Source of the DNA: Acanthacorydalis orientalis
Taxonomy: Eukaryota > Arthropoda > Insecta > Megaloptera > Corydalidae
Assembly (NCBI GenBank): GCA_034766995.1
Contig: CM068317.1
Location: 32,777,501 to 32,841,500, forward strand
Direction of reading: 5' to 3'
DNA length: 64,000 bases
Made by a program: the position numbers and the translations under genes. How positions within the stretch are numbered: the stretch's first letter is position 1; each line of letters starts with the position of its first letter. The notes below the pieces were generated by a model. That model saw nothing but the letters and a program-made list of their open reading frames with translations, did not search any database and was not told the DNA's origin. Of the stretch, positions 49,893 through 62,131 are shown piece by piece.

Positions 49893-51391
49893 ACAATCAC
49901 TGCATTTTTATATTTTAATGAAGTATGTGAATCAATTTAACAAATAAAACATTTTAAAATTGCATATAAAAAATGTGATCAAATACAAAAGTTTTACTTT
50001 ACAAAATCAGTTAGTTTTATTCTTATCTAAAAATAACCAGCAAGTAACATACGACCTATAAAACTATTATTTTATTTTTTTAGTTTGGTTGAAACACTGT
50101 AATCACAATGGAACTAAGTACATTTTATAAAATTCATAATTTATATTTTTTTTTAAAAAAAACTATGTCACTAATTATATAATTAATACGAATTTCATAG
50201 TTATGAAAAAATAAAAACCTTATATTCAATAAATAAATATATTCATTTAGTAATTATAACGTTCAGTTTTAATTTACAAGAATATTTCTAAAATATTGTA
50301 CTTCTAATATCTATATAGGACGCAAATTGTAATTCATAACAAATAATAATTACAAGACAATTCATCAATATAAATAAAAAAATAAAATAAATTATCCTAC
50401 ATTATTAATATGCATTAGATTAAAAAAAATACTCACCGATAAGACCAGTTTTTGATATAATTTGTTGATAAGATTAACACTGATTAAATAAAAAAATAAA
50501 AAATAAAAAAAAATCGGAATGAAAGAATGTAAATAAATCAACTTTATTACATAATCATGTACTAGTCACCTCTTCCGAGTCTCGTCAGTGTCTGTTAAAT
50601 GAACCTCGTAAAAAATGCTTCGTATACAAGCTTTTTTATTCATCACACTATGTATGACAGATAAATATTTATAATTTCGTTGGTTGATGAGTCAGTACAA
50701 AATATCGTTCATTCATAATAAGAACGAACATATATTCTATTACAGTATATTTTCATATATTATAATCACATCTTAGTATACTTTTCTCTCTATCTTCATT
50801 AATAGTCTTTTTTAGGTAATGTATTGATATAGTTATCTTTCCATAAAAAAAGATTGATTACATATAATTTTTGCACATTTGTTTGAATATATAAATAAAT
50901 ATTTGTGTATTAACTGCAAGTAAATTTCTACAAGTTTTACAAAATAAAAAAAATAAATGTGTATTATTATTAATTTTCAGTAAACTCAAGTTCATAATTG
51001 TATTGACAAAAGAGAAAATGTAGAATTAGCAAATTCTGAACAGGATTTAACTGACGGTCGCAAAGATATAATATGAAATATATATAAATATTTGTAATTT
51101 TTTTGTATAAATGATCATAGATCTATTTCTTTACAATTTTAATTTTAGATAATTAAAATAGATTATATTCCATATTTTCTATAAGTGGTCCTAATTTGGA
51201 GCTTGATTAAAAATTATTTTTATTATTCTATATTTTTATCACAAGATAAACATTTTAAAAAAATACGATTTGAAATTTAACTTATTTGAATTGCCCAGAT
51301 TTTAATTTATTATAAATTTCAAAGAATTACATCTGACAGTTATATTATTTATAAATTTTTAAAAAATAATTTTGCAATTAGTAGATGTAAG

Positions 51392-51446
<55 letters not shown>

Positions 51447-51939
51447 GGTGCTGAGAAATGTTTTTCTAGATGTAATATTTTATGGTATGAGCTACGATAT
51501 CGATTTATTGGTTAGTAAATAAATACTTATTGTATTTTTCTAGAAAAAATGTTTTATTTGCAAAATAAAACAAATTGATTTTTATATAAAACCATTTTTA
51601 ATACATACCAATCGAAACAAAAGTTAAAATATAAAAACTATAAATATACAGACATTACGTCTTCTTCAGTCATCAAAGTAGTTAATAAATAACAAAAAAT
51701 TTAAACATTCGGAATAACATTATTTGATATTAATTATTCTCCATAGTTATATAAAAATAATTAATATAATAGAACAGAAAAACGATTTTTTAAATATAAA
51801 AAAAACATCATGCAAGAAAAGCTATTAATTGAGTAATTATAATAACTATAAATAAACAAAACAAATAAATAAATAAACAAATTCTTGAATGAATCTAAAT
51901 AAAAATATTAATACAATTCTGGCACTGGGGCGAATTAGA

Positions 51940-52245
51940 TTTCACAGATTGATTTTTTCTCATCCCACAAAACAATAATGCTTGTGATAAAATGATCACT
52001 GAATGATAACTAATAATTTTTCATTGTTACTTATATGCTTTTCAATGACGATACATTCATCTTCATAGCACCAACACACAGAAAAATATGGAAGATCCCC
52101 GAAGAAATCTAAATGATTTTTCTGTACCTAGCACACGAGGTTGAGAACATTGCCATAATCAACAATCAAAAATGATTAATCACCATTTATTATACATTTT
52201 TTAAAAAAAAAATGTTTATAGTTTGTGGGATGAAAAAACAATTGA
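51940..52245. repeat. Fold-back repeat family, both halves in inverted arrangement
   Basis: The left half begins GATTTTTTCTCATCCCACAA and runs to TATGCTTTTCAATGACGATA. The right half runs from GAGGTTGAGAACATTGCCAT to TATAGTTTGTGGGATGAAAA. About 100 bp of other sequence (52075-52130) lies between the halves. Confidence 0.7.
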
Positions 52246-52496
52246 TTTGAAGTACTTAAGAATAATTATTATTTGAAATATCATTTTTTTTTATGTAACA
52301 ATGTGTTTATTTTTAAAATATTATTTAATGGCAGACTTGAAAAGAAATTATTAGAAAAAAAATGAATACAAATCGATAATAGTTTACAATAGATTATTCT
52401 TGCATGCCAACGCTGCATATTACAGCATTCCACTAGATAGCAGTGGTACAATGTAATACGACAATTATTATAAAAATAATACAAAATCGTTTAAAA

Positions 52497-52946
52497 CAGG
52501 GGTGGGAAACTTCTTCGATAATAAGAGGCACATATATTACTTTTCATATATTTTTCAAGAGCCACAGAAAATATTATTTTAATATTGTATTTATAAATAA
52601 TGAAAAATACAACTATATTACAACTACAGTAGTCCTACTCACTAAAATAGAACATATTTAATCTCCACTTGCTGAGACTTTGATTGAGTCTTCATTTTTT
52701 CCAGTTAATAGTTTAAACACAGTTACTCAGTTTGGACATATAATGCATATGAATGTTTGAAAAGGTAATATGAATTACCCCTTTATATATAAAATATTCT
52801 AATATTGGTACATACTATACTACTATAGATTATTAATATAAAAATTTAAGAAAAATGGCAATGAAACTCAATATTGTCTCGAGAACCGCACAAAATAGCT
52901 TTGAGAACCGCATGCGGCTCGCGAGCAGCAAGTTTGCCTACCGTTG
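52497..52946. mobile_element. Non-autonomous hAT element, copy 1 (450 bp)
   Basis: Starts CAGGGGTGGGAAACTTCTT and ends AGCAAGTTTGCCTACCGTTG, giving terminal inverted repeats of the hAT type (CAGNGGTGGGCAAACTT). The flanks GTTTAAAA (52489-52496) and GTTTAAAG (52947-52954) form an 8-bp target duplication with one mismatch, as expected for hAT. Near the right end is the typical AGAACCGCATGCGGCTCGCG. No transposase frame. Confidence 0.9.
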
Positions 52947-52954
52947 GTTTAAAG

Positions 52955-53897
52955 TATTAAATTAACCATCTTATTTCCTTTGTTTATGCTTATATAAACA
53001 ATCATGTTATGAAAAAGAATGTGATATCTCTTTTTGAGAACAACAAAAAATTAATTATACACATTTACTTTCAGTACAATACCGAAATTTTTCATAAATA
53101 TTGTCAATAACATTATAATCATTTATGAACTAAACCCTTCAAAAAGATATTTCTTCAGAACTTACTATCCTTTGCAATTCATCTCTAGCAAATATTCCAA
53201 CATCCATTTACATCTCCCGTAATTATCTGAGTTCAGGGTTCTCTATTTTTTCATATCTGCTTGATACTTTCTTTATTATTTTTTGTGCTGAATTTATTTT
53301 CTTTTAATTAATTCTTCATTTCATTCGATTGATATCGATATTAGTATCAACTGATAATTTGTACTTTACTTTCACTATTTCATTTTTAGTCGTTAAAAAA
53401 ATTAAAAAATGCACATCAATTAAATCAAAATGTAAATAAAATACTTTATCAACAATTTTATAAAAAAAATGTACGACAGTTTTAGGATTATGTCATTTAT
53501 TATTATCATCGTGTACAAGATAATAAACAAAGAGAAAAAAAAACAACAGTTCATTGACTCATCAAGGAACAGGCTTCCTCTGACACCTATTAATTTGATA
53601 TCTTCATCGTAAACAAAATTATGTCTTACAACCACTTTTACACTAAACGAGTAAGACTTGTCAAGTGGTTTGATGCATATAAGAAAATTACATGCAGAGA
53701 GAGATATATATCTTTACACAGTACATATGAGTAAGAGTCTTCTTTTTAAGTCGATTTTTGATTATACGTGTCCGTAACATAAAACAGAAAACAGAAGCAA
53801 CGCAATTGTGATAAGAAAACCATCGCAAGGCGTGAGAAATTATATTTTTATCTCGCAGAACCGTATGTACGCGCAACAAAACTATACTTACACACAC

Positions 53898-53975
<78 letters not shown>

Positions 53976-56105
53976 TGTGCAAAATAATTCGGTGTCATTT
54001 TTTTTAGAAAATGAATGTTTACAGAAAAATAGAACACATTTCAGTCATCAAAATATTATTCATTATTTTATATAACATTGGTCCATTTGTCGGATAACTA
54101 CGAATCCCTTGTGAAAATAAAGATGGTGGTTACAGGAAATAATTCACATTAATGATCTTCTAATTCATTAACTTAAAAAATAATTTACTGAGCTATATAT
54201 ATATATATATATATATATATTTCTGAGATAGCAAAAAATAACTCTTTTATAGTCATTTAATTTCAAAAATACATTAAAACTGAATTAAAGATAAATTAAA
54301 TAAAAATAAAAACACTAACATTCTTTGTTTAGCTTTATTTACATATCTTTTTTATGAATTAATTTTCGATGAAAATAATATTTATATTTTAAGATTCTTA
54401 CATTTAAAACCTTGATTTTCTTTTGAAAATTTTAAGGAATGCATTTAGAATATTATTAAAAAAAAACTTTAATGATATCTGTTCGAAAAATATTGGAATT
54501 CCAATTAAAAATATTTTTCTCACGTTCAGTCAAAAATTTAATGATGATGAAACGAGATATTTGCTCATTTAATAAAAATTAACTCGATAATTCTATTACA
54601 TATTTAAATAAATTTGCAATGAAACTGTATCTGGTTTAAGTATATCTGATATATATTAATAGGTCAAAAACAACTCGCTTGAAAAACTAGTAAGCAGAGA
54701 TGGTAATAAAAAATTAAAATTAAAATTATTCGAATTTTGAAGATACTTTAATTCCCGAAAGAAAAATCATTACTTCTAATGAACTCTAGTATGATTTCAA
54801 TAAATATATAATACTCGTATATCGGTTCAATAAATGTGTATCGTATTCAATAAATATGTTGAATATATCGGTTGAAATAGATTTTGTTTCAATAAATATA
54901 TGTCTGAGAAAATTAACTGAAAGGATTTTATTAAATCAAAAAAAGTATATTGAACTAAAAGTATTTTAAAATATTTTTTACTATACTTCAAATGTATATT
55001 AAACTAAAATAATAATTATATTTCTATTTTTTTAACTTAATATATTTTTAAAAAGTTGCTACTATTTAATTTTTTTAATTCACAATAACACGAACACACT
55101 TATTTATAAAAAAAATATTCTTAAAGCTAGACAAACTGTTAATTAAATAAAATAAAATTGTGTCCAAGAAATCTAGTCATCTTCAAAATTAAAACCCACT
55201 AAATGAAACACACAACATAAACTTTCACCTCTGAGAAAATATTTTGTATTTATTAAGCTAAATCATTTTCAGTCAAATTTTATATAATATTGTAGACAAA
55301 AACTCAAAAAGCATTCGTTAGAGTTAGCTGGTTTATAAAATAAATTCAACAAGAACTTAAGTACATAAAAATTTCTACAAGTTCATATATTCCGTTATCT
55401 AAATATTATATGTTAGTAAACAGATAGAGTAAATATTCATAACATAATATTTACTATAACTGGAAGTCATATCAGCTACACTTTATTATTTTAAAAGTAA
55501 TAGATAATTATAATTTTATTAACATATAGATTTGACACTAATAAAATTTAAAAAATAATTGATTCATATAATAAATGTTATAAAAAATAAGCAACTAAAA
55601 CACATTTCCTTTGAATTAAAAAGAGCTTTAAAATAGTTGATGATCAATAAACAAAAAAATATTTAAACAAAATTTGATACATTTTATTGAATTCGTGTAC
55701 ATATATAAAATTCTATACAGTAATGTTAAAATCTACTTATGAAGGTCTGTGTTTTACTTCACACTTAACGAATGTACTAAAGTAAAGCAAATGCTAGACA
55801 TAATTAATGGAAATAAATCTGAGTTAATCATAATTATAAGACAAAAAAGGGATCTTTGAGCTGATTTTAGTTTATAAAGACGATGTACAGATACTATTTA
55901 AGGTTTTGAGATTGTTAATAAAGTATTCATTATTTCTATTAAAATTTACATTTCAATTCATTAAAAACCTCTTGTATATATTTTTTATAAAACATTTTAT
56001 AACGAATCGTACTCTATATCAATCCAAAAAAAAAATCATATCACATTTCAAAAATATACTCATTATATATGTATACGTGTAGCTACAAAAATATTGCTTG
56101 AAACA
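52955..56105. other. AT-rich non-coding DNA
   Basis: Arrays at 53900-53973 and 54195-54221. The stretch 54250-56100 is almost featureless A/T-rich sequence with neither islets nor recognisable repeats. Several TATC/TCAATAAATAT units recur at 54800-54900 (GTTCAATAAAT). No exon seen. Confidence 0.5.
53900..53973. repeat. (AT)n microsatellite
   Basis: GTG followed by about 35 AT units. Confidence 0.95.
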
Positions 56106-56109
56106 AAAC

Positions 56110-56330
56110 TGAAAAATTAGCTCGTCATCGATTAACAAAACGACACGAGATCAGCCCCTTCGGTGAATTGTTACAGCGATCAGAAGGGGTGTCAATAAAC
56201 CATTACGCGTTTTGGCGGTAGCGGGGGTTCCGCCCTGACGGACGCAAACACAGTGTCCCCAACCTCTAAATGGTCCGTTATGTGACAATATGATAGGGAT
56301 TACTACCCCATAGTGAGAAACATTTAATGT
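56110..56330. promoter_or_regulatory. GC-rich complex islet
   Basis: AACGACACGAGATCAGCCCC, ACCATTACGCGTTTTGGCGG, AGCGGGGGTTCCGCCCTGAC and CCCAACCTCTAAATGGTCCG stand out sharply. CCCCTTCGGTGAA and GATCAGAAGGGGTG give a loosely inverted CCCCTTC/GAAGGGG pair. No long open frame. A candidate regulatory element. Confidence 0.4.
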
Positions 56331-56334
56331 ACAT

Positions 56335-56437
56335 ATGTGTGAATATTATTATTGAACACATGCATTTGTCTACATTTCTCGACATTTATATTCTGTTCTG
56401 TGCAATGAAAACTGTTCCATAGCTTAATTTGCCCCAG

Positions 56438-56534
<97 letters not shown>

Positions 56535-56761
56535 TATATATTATTTAAATAATATATTATCCAATTATCTATATTTAATAAATGAAATAAATGTATTAAT
56601 CGTCATTTATTCATTAATTAACTTTTAAATACATTTATAAATCGTCTAAACATAAGAATCTTTAAAATCTAAATTATTTTATGCACGATTAAGCTGATTG
56701 TGCTGACATCTGTTGCTAGTCGTATTATGTTTATTTTGGTATAATTTTTTTTTGTTTGATA
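56335..56761. other. AT-rich non-coding DNA with an (AT)n array
   Basis: An array at 56441-56531 with one AATAT break; nothing else supportable. Confidence 0.5.
56441..56531. repeat. (AT)n microsatellite, about 90 bp
   Basis: Two AT blocks joined at TATAATATATA. Confidence 0.95.
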
Positions 56762-57277
56762 TTAGGCTGGTAGGAAAATAATTGCGATTATTTGTTTTTT
56801 TGGATTCTTACATTAATTTTTTCAGTGAAAGTTTCATTTCGTGTTCATGTTAATATCATTTTGAAGTGCATTTTTCGTTCTGAATTTTGTTAATATCGAC
56901 TTTGATTTTGTTATTGATTTTGCTTCAAATTGGGCTATTGATTTAAAGATGGAAAAGAAGTAAATAAGAGATTTTTTTTTGTATGAGTTCAAAACAGGTG
57001 GTAAAGCAGCAACTGCTCATAATCTAAAAGATGCTTTTGGTATGGGTACTGTTAAGGAACTTAAGGTGTAATTGTGATTCCAAAAAGTTCATGCTACGGA
57101 AAAAAGCCTTCTTCAGTTCATAACTACCAATTAAATATGTTAGTTGAATCAGAACCATGCACAAATCTAAATATGATCAAAAGTTAGGCGTTAATCATCA
57201 AACAGTTGTAGACCACTAAAAAACAACTTAAAAAATGTATATGAATTTGAACCGCAATTACTTTTCTACCAACTTAA
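56762..57277 (+). mobile_element. Internally deleted mariner element, second copy (516 bp)
   Basis: Ends TTAGGCTGGTAGGAAAATAA and, in reverse complement, TTAAGTTGGTAGAAAAGTAA, each flanked by TA. Collinear with the element at 16270-16837 over its whole length, including shared untranslated motifs (GTGTTCATGTTAATATC, GTTAATATCGACTTTG) and the same deletion junction leading into AAAAATGTATATGAAT. More decayed inside than the first copy. Confidence 0.85.
56949..57240 (+). pseudogene. Mariner transposase N-terminal remnant
   Basis: From ATGGAAAAGAAG the frame meets TAA at codon 5. Beyond it, YEFKTGGKAATAHNLKDAFG then MGTVKEL is the paired helix-turn-helix start. Frameshifts and stops break the remainder, though LNMLVESEP and VNHQTVVDH are still readable in other frames. 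The catalytic domain is absent. Confidence 0.75.
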
Positions 57278-57644
57278 TAATATAACATATAAAACACTTC
57301 CATGTCAAATACATGTCTATTATTTTATTGAATTTGTTTCAGATAGGTAGCATTCCCTTAAAATAAGGATTCATTTTGGCATATAATCCTTTCACTTTAT
57401 AAAATACTTATTTTCAATTAAATATTTTGTTTTTAAGAAAATACAATTTTTATCAAACTACATTTTTCTTAGTAACGAATATTTTATTCAATAAGGTTAT
57501 CTTAATATTCTCTCTTCTTAAATAACATTTGTTAAAAATAACCAGAAAGAATTAGAGCGAACTGTTGGAGATATGATAAAGAAAGATACTTAAGTATAAG
57601 AATTAAAGATAAATAAGAAAGATACAATTTTAAAAATTGCATTT

Positions 57645-57795
57645 TGTATCAGAATGCGCATAAGAAGTAATTAAAAAGGATCAATAACCATTTACTGAAT
57701 ATTTTTGATAAAAAAATCTTATAGTTTGTAGGTCAAAAAAGAAATTAATTTATGAAAATGAATTTAGCCACACTGGCAAAACATTATTGATCTAT
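57645..57795 (+). repeat. Fold-back repeat family, half copy
   Basis: AGAATGCGCATAAGAAGTAA, GATCAATAACCATTTACTGA, TCTTATAGTTTGTAGGTCAA, ATGAAAATGAATTTAGCCAC, then ACTGGCAAAAC in family order. Confidence 0.65.
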
Positions 57796-58090
57796 AAACC
57801 TTGTATATTTTTAAATGTGAAATTCAATCTTTTTTGAAATGTTTGAAAATGTGGAAATATAAACAATATTAGCATTTTTTTTCAATATCAGACACTCTAA
57901 AAAGAATAATTGAAAAATAAAATAATAATACAGTGTACGAGTAGAATTTATTCGCATTTCTCTAAATTAAATGAATAAAATTTAATTAAGTAACGGAAAA
58001 AATATTTAAATGACGATCGTTAATTCATGTGAATAAAAATGATGAAGAATAATCTTTAACAGATTTTTCAAGTACATCTTTTTCAAACCC

Positions 58091-58093
<3 letters not shown>

Positions 58094-58145
<52 letters not shown>
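58094..58145. repeat. (AT)n microsatellite
   Basis: About 25 AT units. Confidence 0.95.
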
Positions 58146-58147
<2 letters not shown>

Positions 58148-58399
58148 TCTGTTTTATTAATACCGAAATAATATTCATTATTAAATATATTAAAATGATA
58201 TAGGATAATCTTCAAAATATCGATAACTTGTTCTGTGTATTATTAACATAAATATTAATAAGGATTCAACGTATATAAATCTAATTTAAATAAACGGATG
58301 TTAAAATAACATAGATTCATAACGTGCAATAAGATACATGATTATCATTTTATTAAATAAAGATTAGTTTTTTGTACATAGTTATCTTTTTCATTACAG

Positions 58400-58441
58400 G
58401 TTACAGTTCGCTGAAAATGAATGCACGCATCACAAACACAG
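58400..58441 (+). other. Possible 42-nt exon with start codon
   Basis: A pyrimidine-rich tract ending TTTTTCATTACAG precedes, and CAG|GTAAGAAG follows, both good splice consensus matches. The exon is less AT-rich than its flanks and contains AAAATGAATG, with an ATG at 58417 opening M-N-A-R-I-T-N-T plus one base of the next codon. It is on the strand opposite the PRDM gene, so it would belong to another transcript. With no partner exon seen, it could be chance. Confidence 0.25.
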
Positions 58442-58536
58442 GTAAGAAGTAAATTATGATAAATATTCTAATTATTATTCATTGGATTTTCGTACTTAAA
58501 AACGACACAAGTCCTGATATATACAATTATTCATAT

Positions 58537-58573
58537 ATGTGTGTATATATATATATAGAGAGAGAGAGAGAGT
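58537..58573. repeat. (AT)n-(GA)n microsatellite
   Basis: GTGTG, AT units, then about eight GA units. Confidence 0.9.
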
Positions 58574-59723
58574 TATAATTATTATTAATCTTGTTGTTCA
58601 TAAAATAATTCGTTCTATTTTGGTGTTTCTTCTTTGACAGATTTAATTATAAATTTAAAATAAATAATTAGATTAACATCCATTTAAATATGCCTGAAAT
58701 AGAGAAAACTCTTTACTTGAATTCAAAACTGTTGGAATTATTAATTAGTTAATAATTTTTTTAAAAAAATTACATCTTTATCGTCTAATTGATATAAACA
58801 ATCAGTATTATTAAATAATATTAACATGTTTGTTGAGTTAAAAGCATTGATTACAATTAGCTTGTATATTTTTTAAAGGAGATCAATCTGAAATTAAAGG
58901 AATAAACTGTTCCAGTTTGAATCACTAAAAATATAATGATAGATATTCAAAGTTCTTGAAATTTTGTTATTAATTTTAAATAGCAATTGTGTATACGTAG
59001 ACAAGACTATGTAAATAAATATATAGAATTTCTAGTTAACATTTAATGTAAAATCCTGTACTGAAAACTGTAAATCTAGAACTGTATTCGTGCCAATTCA
59101 AAATAAAAAGTAATGATAATAAGCATTTAAAGTAAAAGATACACAAATTTTTCTTCTTAGATTGCCCTGATTTAATCATGTATACCGTATATACTGTTAT
59201 TTACAAGCTTATTTTTAAGCTCTTATGACATCTTAAGATTCATTCTTCAGAAAAGTTACAATTTTTTCTTGTTTTCTGTAATACATCTATTTGATAAAAA
59301 TGAACGTAGTGTAAAAAACAACATAATATGAAAAAGGATATCTTTAATATATTTAACTTCTAAATTTATAATGTCTTATAAATTGGTTTTATAAAATAAA
59401 ACCGTTGACCAATGAGTCATGAATTTCAATCAAAATTTATGAATTATGTAGCCTTTCAATAAGAATATAGTTGTCTGGCACGCTAAACGAGCATCAATGT
59501 TTATTAAAAAATAACTTAACTTAAATAACACATATATAAAGTCGATTTCAATTTATTACTCTTTGTGATTCTCTGTTTGATCTCCTTTACAATTATAATC
59601 AACTTTTTAATCAGTGTTATTCTTAGAAAGTCCGATTTCCATTTTAATATTTATTTTAACATGGACGCATATTTTAACCTTTAAATGTGTCATATCATAA
59701 TACTGTAATCACAGTTTCTTCTA

Positions 59724-59761
<38 letters not shown>

Positions 59762-59832
59762 GAAGAGACCTACTTAATCGTTCAAATGAAGAGAAATTAG
59801 GAGTCTTTTTCCCTAGAAAGGTTAAAGATTAT

Positions 59833-59890
59833 CTCTCTCTTTCTCTCTACACACGCACATACACACACACATATACATATATATATATTA
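59833..59890. repeat. Compound (CT)n-(AC)n-(AT)n microsatellite
   Basis: CTCTCTCTTTCTCTCT, ACACACGCACATACACACAC, then AT units. Confidence 0.9.
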
Positions 59891-60264
59891 TTGGACTGAA
59901 TCAAAGACCTCTGTCACCTCAGAGTAGCTCCACGCCTCACCTCAGAGTAGCAAGTTATCATATTCACCAGACGTATTGAATGATGAAGCATTAAAGTCAA
60001 TGGCTAGTGGATTTGCTATCGTGTTTAAAGCTATCCTAAGTAAATAACACGTTAAGATGTTAGCTAATAAGTCTAAATTAAAGTGCCAAAGAGGTGAATA
60101 TATCATATTTCACTGAAAAAAAGTTACATCAAAAACTTTATACCAGTGTTTTAAAACCATACCAAAAAAAAAAATAACTTGATGAATTATTAACAAACAC
60201 ACAATTTGTCAGTAGTATTTAGTGTATCACTCTTTATTAATAAATTAATTGTAAATTTAGCATG

Positions 60265-60450
60265 TATTTGGTCTTTTTAGCATATGAATTATCATTGAAA
60301 TGCACATGAATAACAGTCAAAAATGTTCAATGACAAATCTTTTATTAACACTTTTGATCAGGAATTTTTTGTGGTTTGTGAGGTGAAAAATAGTCTACTT
60401 AAGAAACTAAATTTATTCGCAGTGTCAGAACTATGTTGTGTTGTTTTTGT
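60265..60450 (+). repeat. Fold-back repeat family, half copy
   Basis: TTATCATTGAAATGCACATG, GTCAAAAATGTTCAATGA, TTTTGATCAGGAATTTTTTG, TGGTTTGTGAGGTGAAAAAT, then GCAGTGTCAGAACTATG. One of the clearer single halves. Confidence 0.7.
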
Positions 60451-60869
60451 AAGAAAATAATTCCAATTCTTAAATGTTTATTATTTCTTGTGGACATTTT
60501 TATTGTTTTATACTTAAATGTTGATCATAAAAAATAGTTACGCATATAAAAGTGATTTAATGATTATAATCTAATATTAGGGTGATTTTGATTCAATAAT
60601 TCAAGAAAAAAAACTAGTATCATAAAATTTTATCCTGATAATGTACAATTATAAAAAGTATATTTTCGGAAATATAAAAAATTATAATATAGTGATAACA
60701 AAAATAATAAACTACAATTATGCATTATATATATTTCATAGAACGTCGTGTTTAGTGACATCAAAATGTATTATTACGAAATACACTTTTTTTTATTACA
60801 TCAGTAGATCCTTATCTCATTATTCTTATTGTTTCAAGACACTGAACGCTTAAATTTTAAATTGTAAGA

Positions 60870-61090
60870 AACGAGGGTGCGAGCGAGCAGTGACGTGACA
60901 GTGGAGTGTGCTAACGTCCAGGTCACGTGTCGGAGTCATTAAACCGCCCCTAAATAATATAACTGGCGTACTGTCATTTCTATCAAGTCTGACACGGAGC
61001 TGTTTCCCAGAGCGTGTCGAACACGCAACCTCAGACTTAAGCGACGTCACTGCCCCTACGATTCACGCTATAATCGTCGGATGGCTTCAG
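60870..61090. promoter_or_regulatory. CpG-rich islet bounded by inverted CRE-like motifs
   Basis: GCAGTGACGT (60887-60896) and its exact complement ACGTCACTGC (61044-61053) bracket about 150 bp of GC-richer sequence with an E-box CACGTG (60924-60929), TAAACCGCCCC and a small hairpin GCGTG-TCGAA-CACGC (61012-61026). The inverted ends could mark a short mobile element or a symmetric pair of bZIP sites. Open frames cross on both strands without family resemblance. Confidence 0.4.
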
Positions 61091-61094
61091 ATTT

Positions 61095-61784
61095 TTCCCG
61101 AATATTTTTTTTAATATTTTTTATAATTTATATTGAAGATATTTTATTTATATTCACATCAGTTCGAAATAATAATATTCAGCAATGGCAAACTAAAGTT
61201 GAATATAAAATTTAATTAGAATCTGATCAACTAAATCAATTATTTTTAATAAACCTATAATCAGGCGTCTTAACTACATTTTTTCTTAAAATTCTATTTT
61301 TATATAAAAGTAAATATTTAAAATAACACAAGGTAACTAAGAGATAAATAACTATTTATTCATAAAACACTTTTAGAAAATCTTCATACTGACTTTCATG
61401 CATTGACCTTCTAGCATTCCAATAAAATGACAAAATTAAACATTTAAACATCATTTAGATCACAAATAAATAAAAAATCCAACATTTTTCCAAATTATCA
61501 CCTCTGCATATCAAATAAAGAATTGATACTTTCTTAGTCTAATATTTTTTTATTATTTCAGTTCAGATTGACTTGTAATTTATAGCTGGTTAAAATCACT
61601 GCAAAAATGTTATTTAAATTTTAAAAATTATTAGAATAATGATTAATATTTTTGATCACTTATTTTTAAATCAAAAGCTATTTATTAGAAAGGTACTAGT
61701 TTGTTAAATGGAACATTGAATGGAAGATTCAATCTTGAAACTTCGTATGACTTCATATTTCAGTTAGATTTGCTGTATCTAAAG
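61095..61784. other. AT-rich non-coding DNA
   Basis: A/T-rich sequence without microsatellites, exons or recognisable repeats. Confidence 0.5.
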
Positions 61785-62131
61785 TATGGGTGGACAACTT
61801 TTTCGATAATAAGAGCCACATATAATACTTTTCATACACTTTTCAATATTCAAGTGGCACAGAAAATATTATTTTAAAATTGAATTTATAAATAATAAAA
61901 AATACAAGTATATTGTTAATAGTCCTACTCATTAGAGCAAAATATGTTTAATCTCTACTCGTTAAAGACTTTAATTAAGTCTTCATTATTGCAGTTAATG
62001 GTTTAAAAACTGATTATAGATTACTACTATAAATTATTAATATAAAAGTTTAGAAAAAATTACAATTAAATCCAATATTGTCTCGGGAACCGCACAGAGT
62101 AGCTTTGAGAGTCGAAGTTTGCCCACCGTTG
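61785..62131. mobile_element. Non-autonomous hAT element, copy 2 (347 bp)
   Basis: Collinear with the element at 52497-52946: TATGGGTGGACAACTTTTTC, GATAATAAGAGCCACATA, ATAGTCCTACTCATTAGAGC, CAATATTGTCTCGGGAACCG, and the end AAGTTTGCCCACCGTTG. Flanks ATCTAAAG (61777-61784) and ATCTAGAG (62132-62139) form an 8-bp target duplication with one mismatch. About 100 bp shorter than copy 1, with loss in the right-centre and of the GCATGCGGCTCGCGAGC block. Confidence 0.88.

Larger units (their letters stand above)
48560..52496. other. AT-rich non-coding DNA
   Basis: Holds fold-back copies at 49015 and 51940, arrays at 49829-49891 and 51397-51446, and otherwise A/T-dominated sequence with no exon. Around 50560-50630 there is a slightly more complex patch (CACCTCTTCCGAGTCTCGTC). 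Confidence 0.5.
57280..60865. other. AT-rich non-coding DNA
   Basis: Fold-back copies at 57645 and 60265, arrays at 58094-58145, 58537-58573, 59730-59759 and 59833-59890, a possible plus-strand exon at 58400-58441 and a short direct repeat at about 59925-59963. No other exon. Confidence 0.5.

Noticed and set aside
61012..61026. tRNA-like T-arm (GCGTG-TCGAA-CACGC)
   Set aside because: The loop is five nucleotides, not seven, and no acceptor, D or anticodon arms of the right spacing are present.
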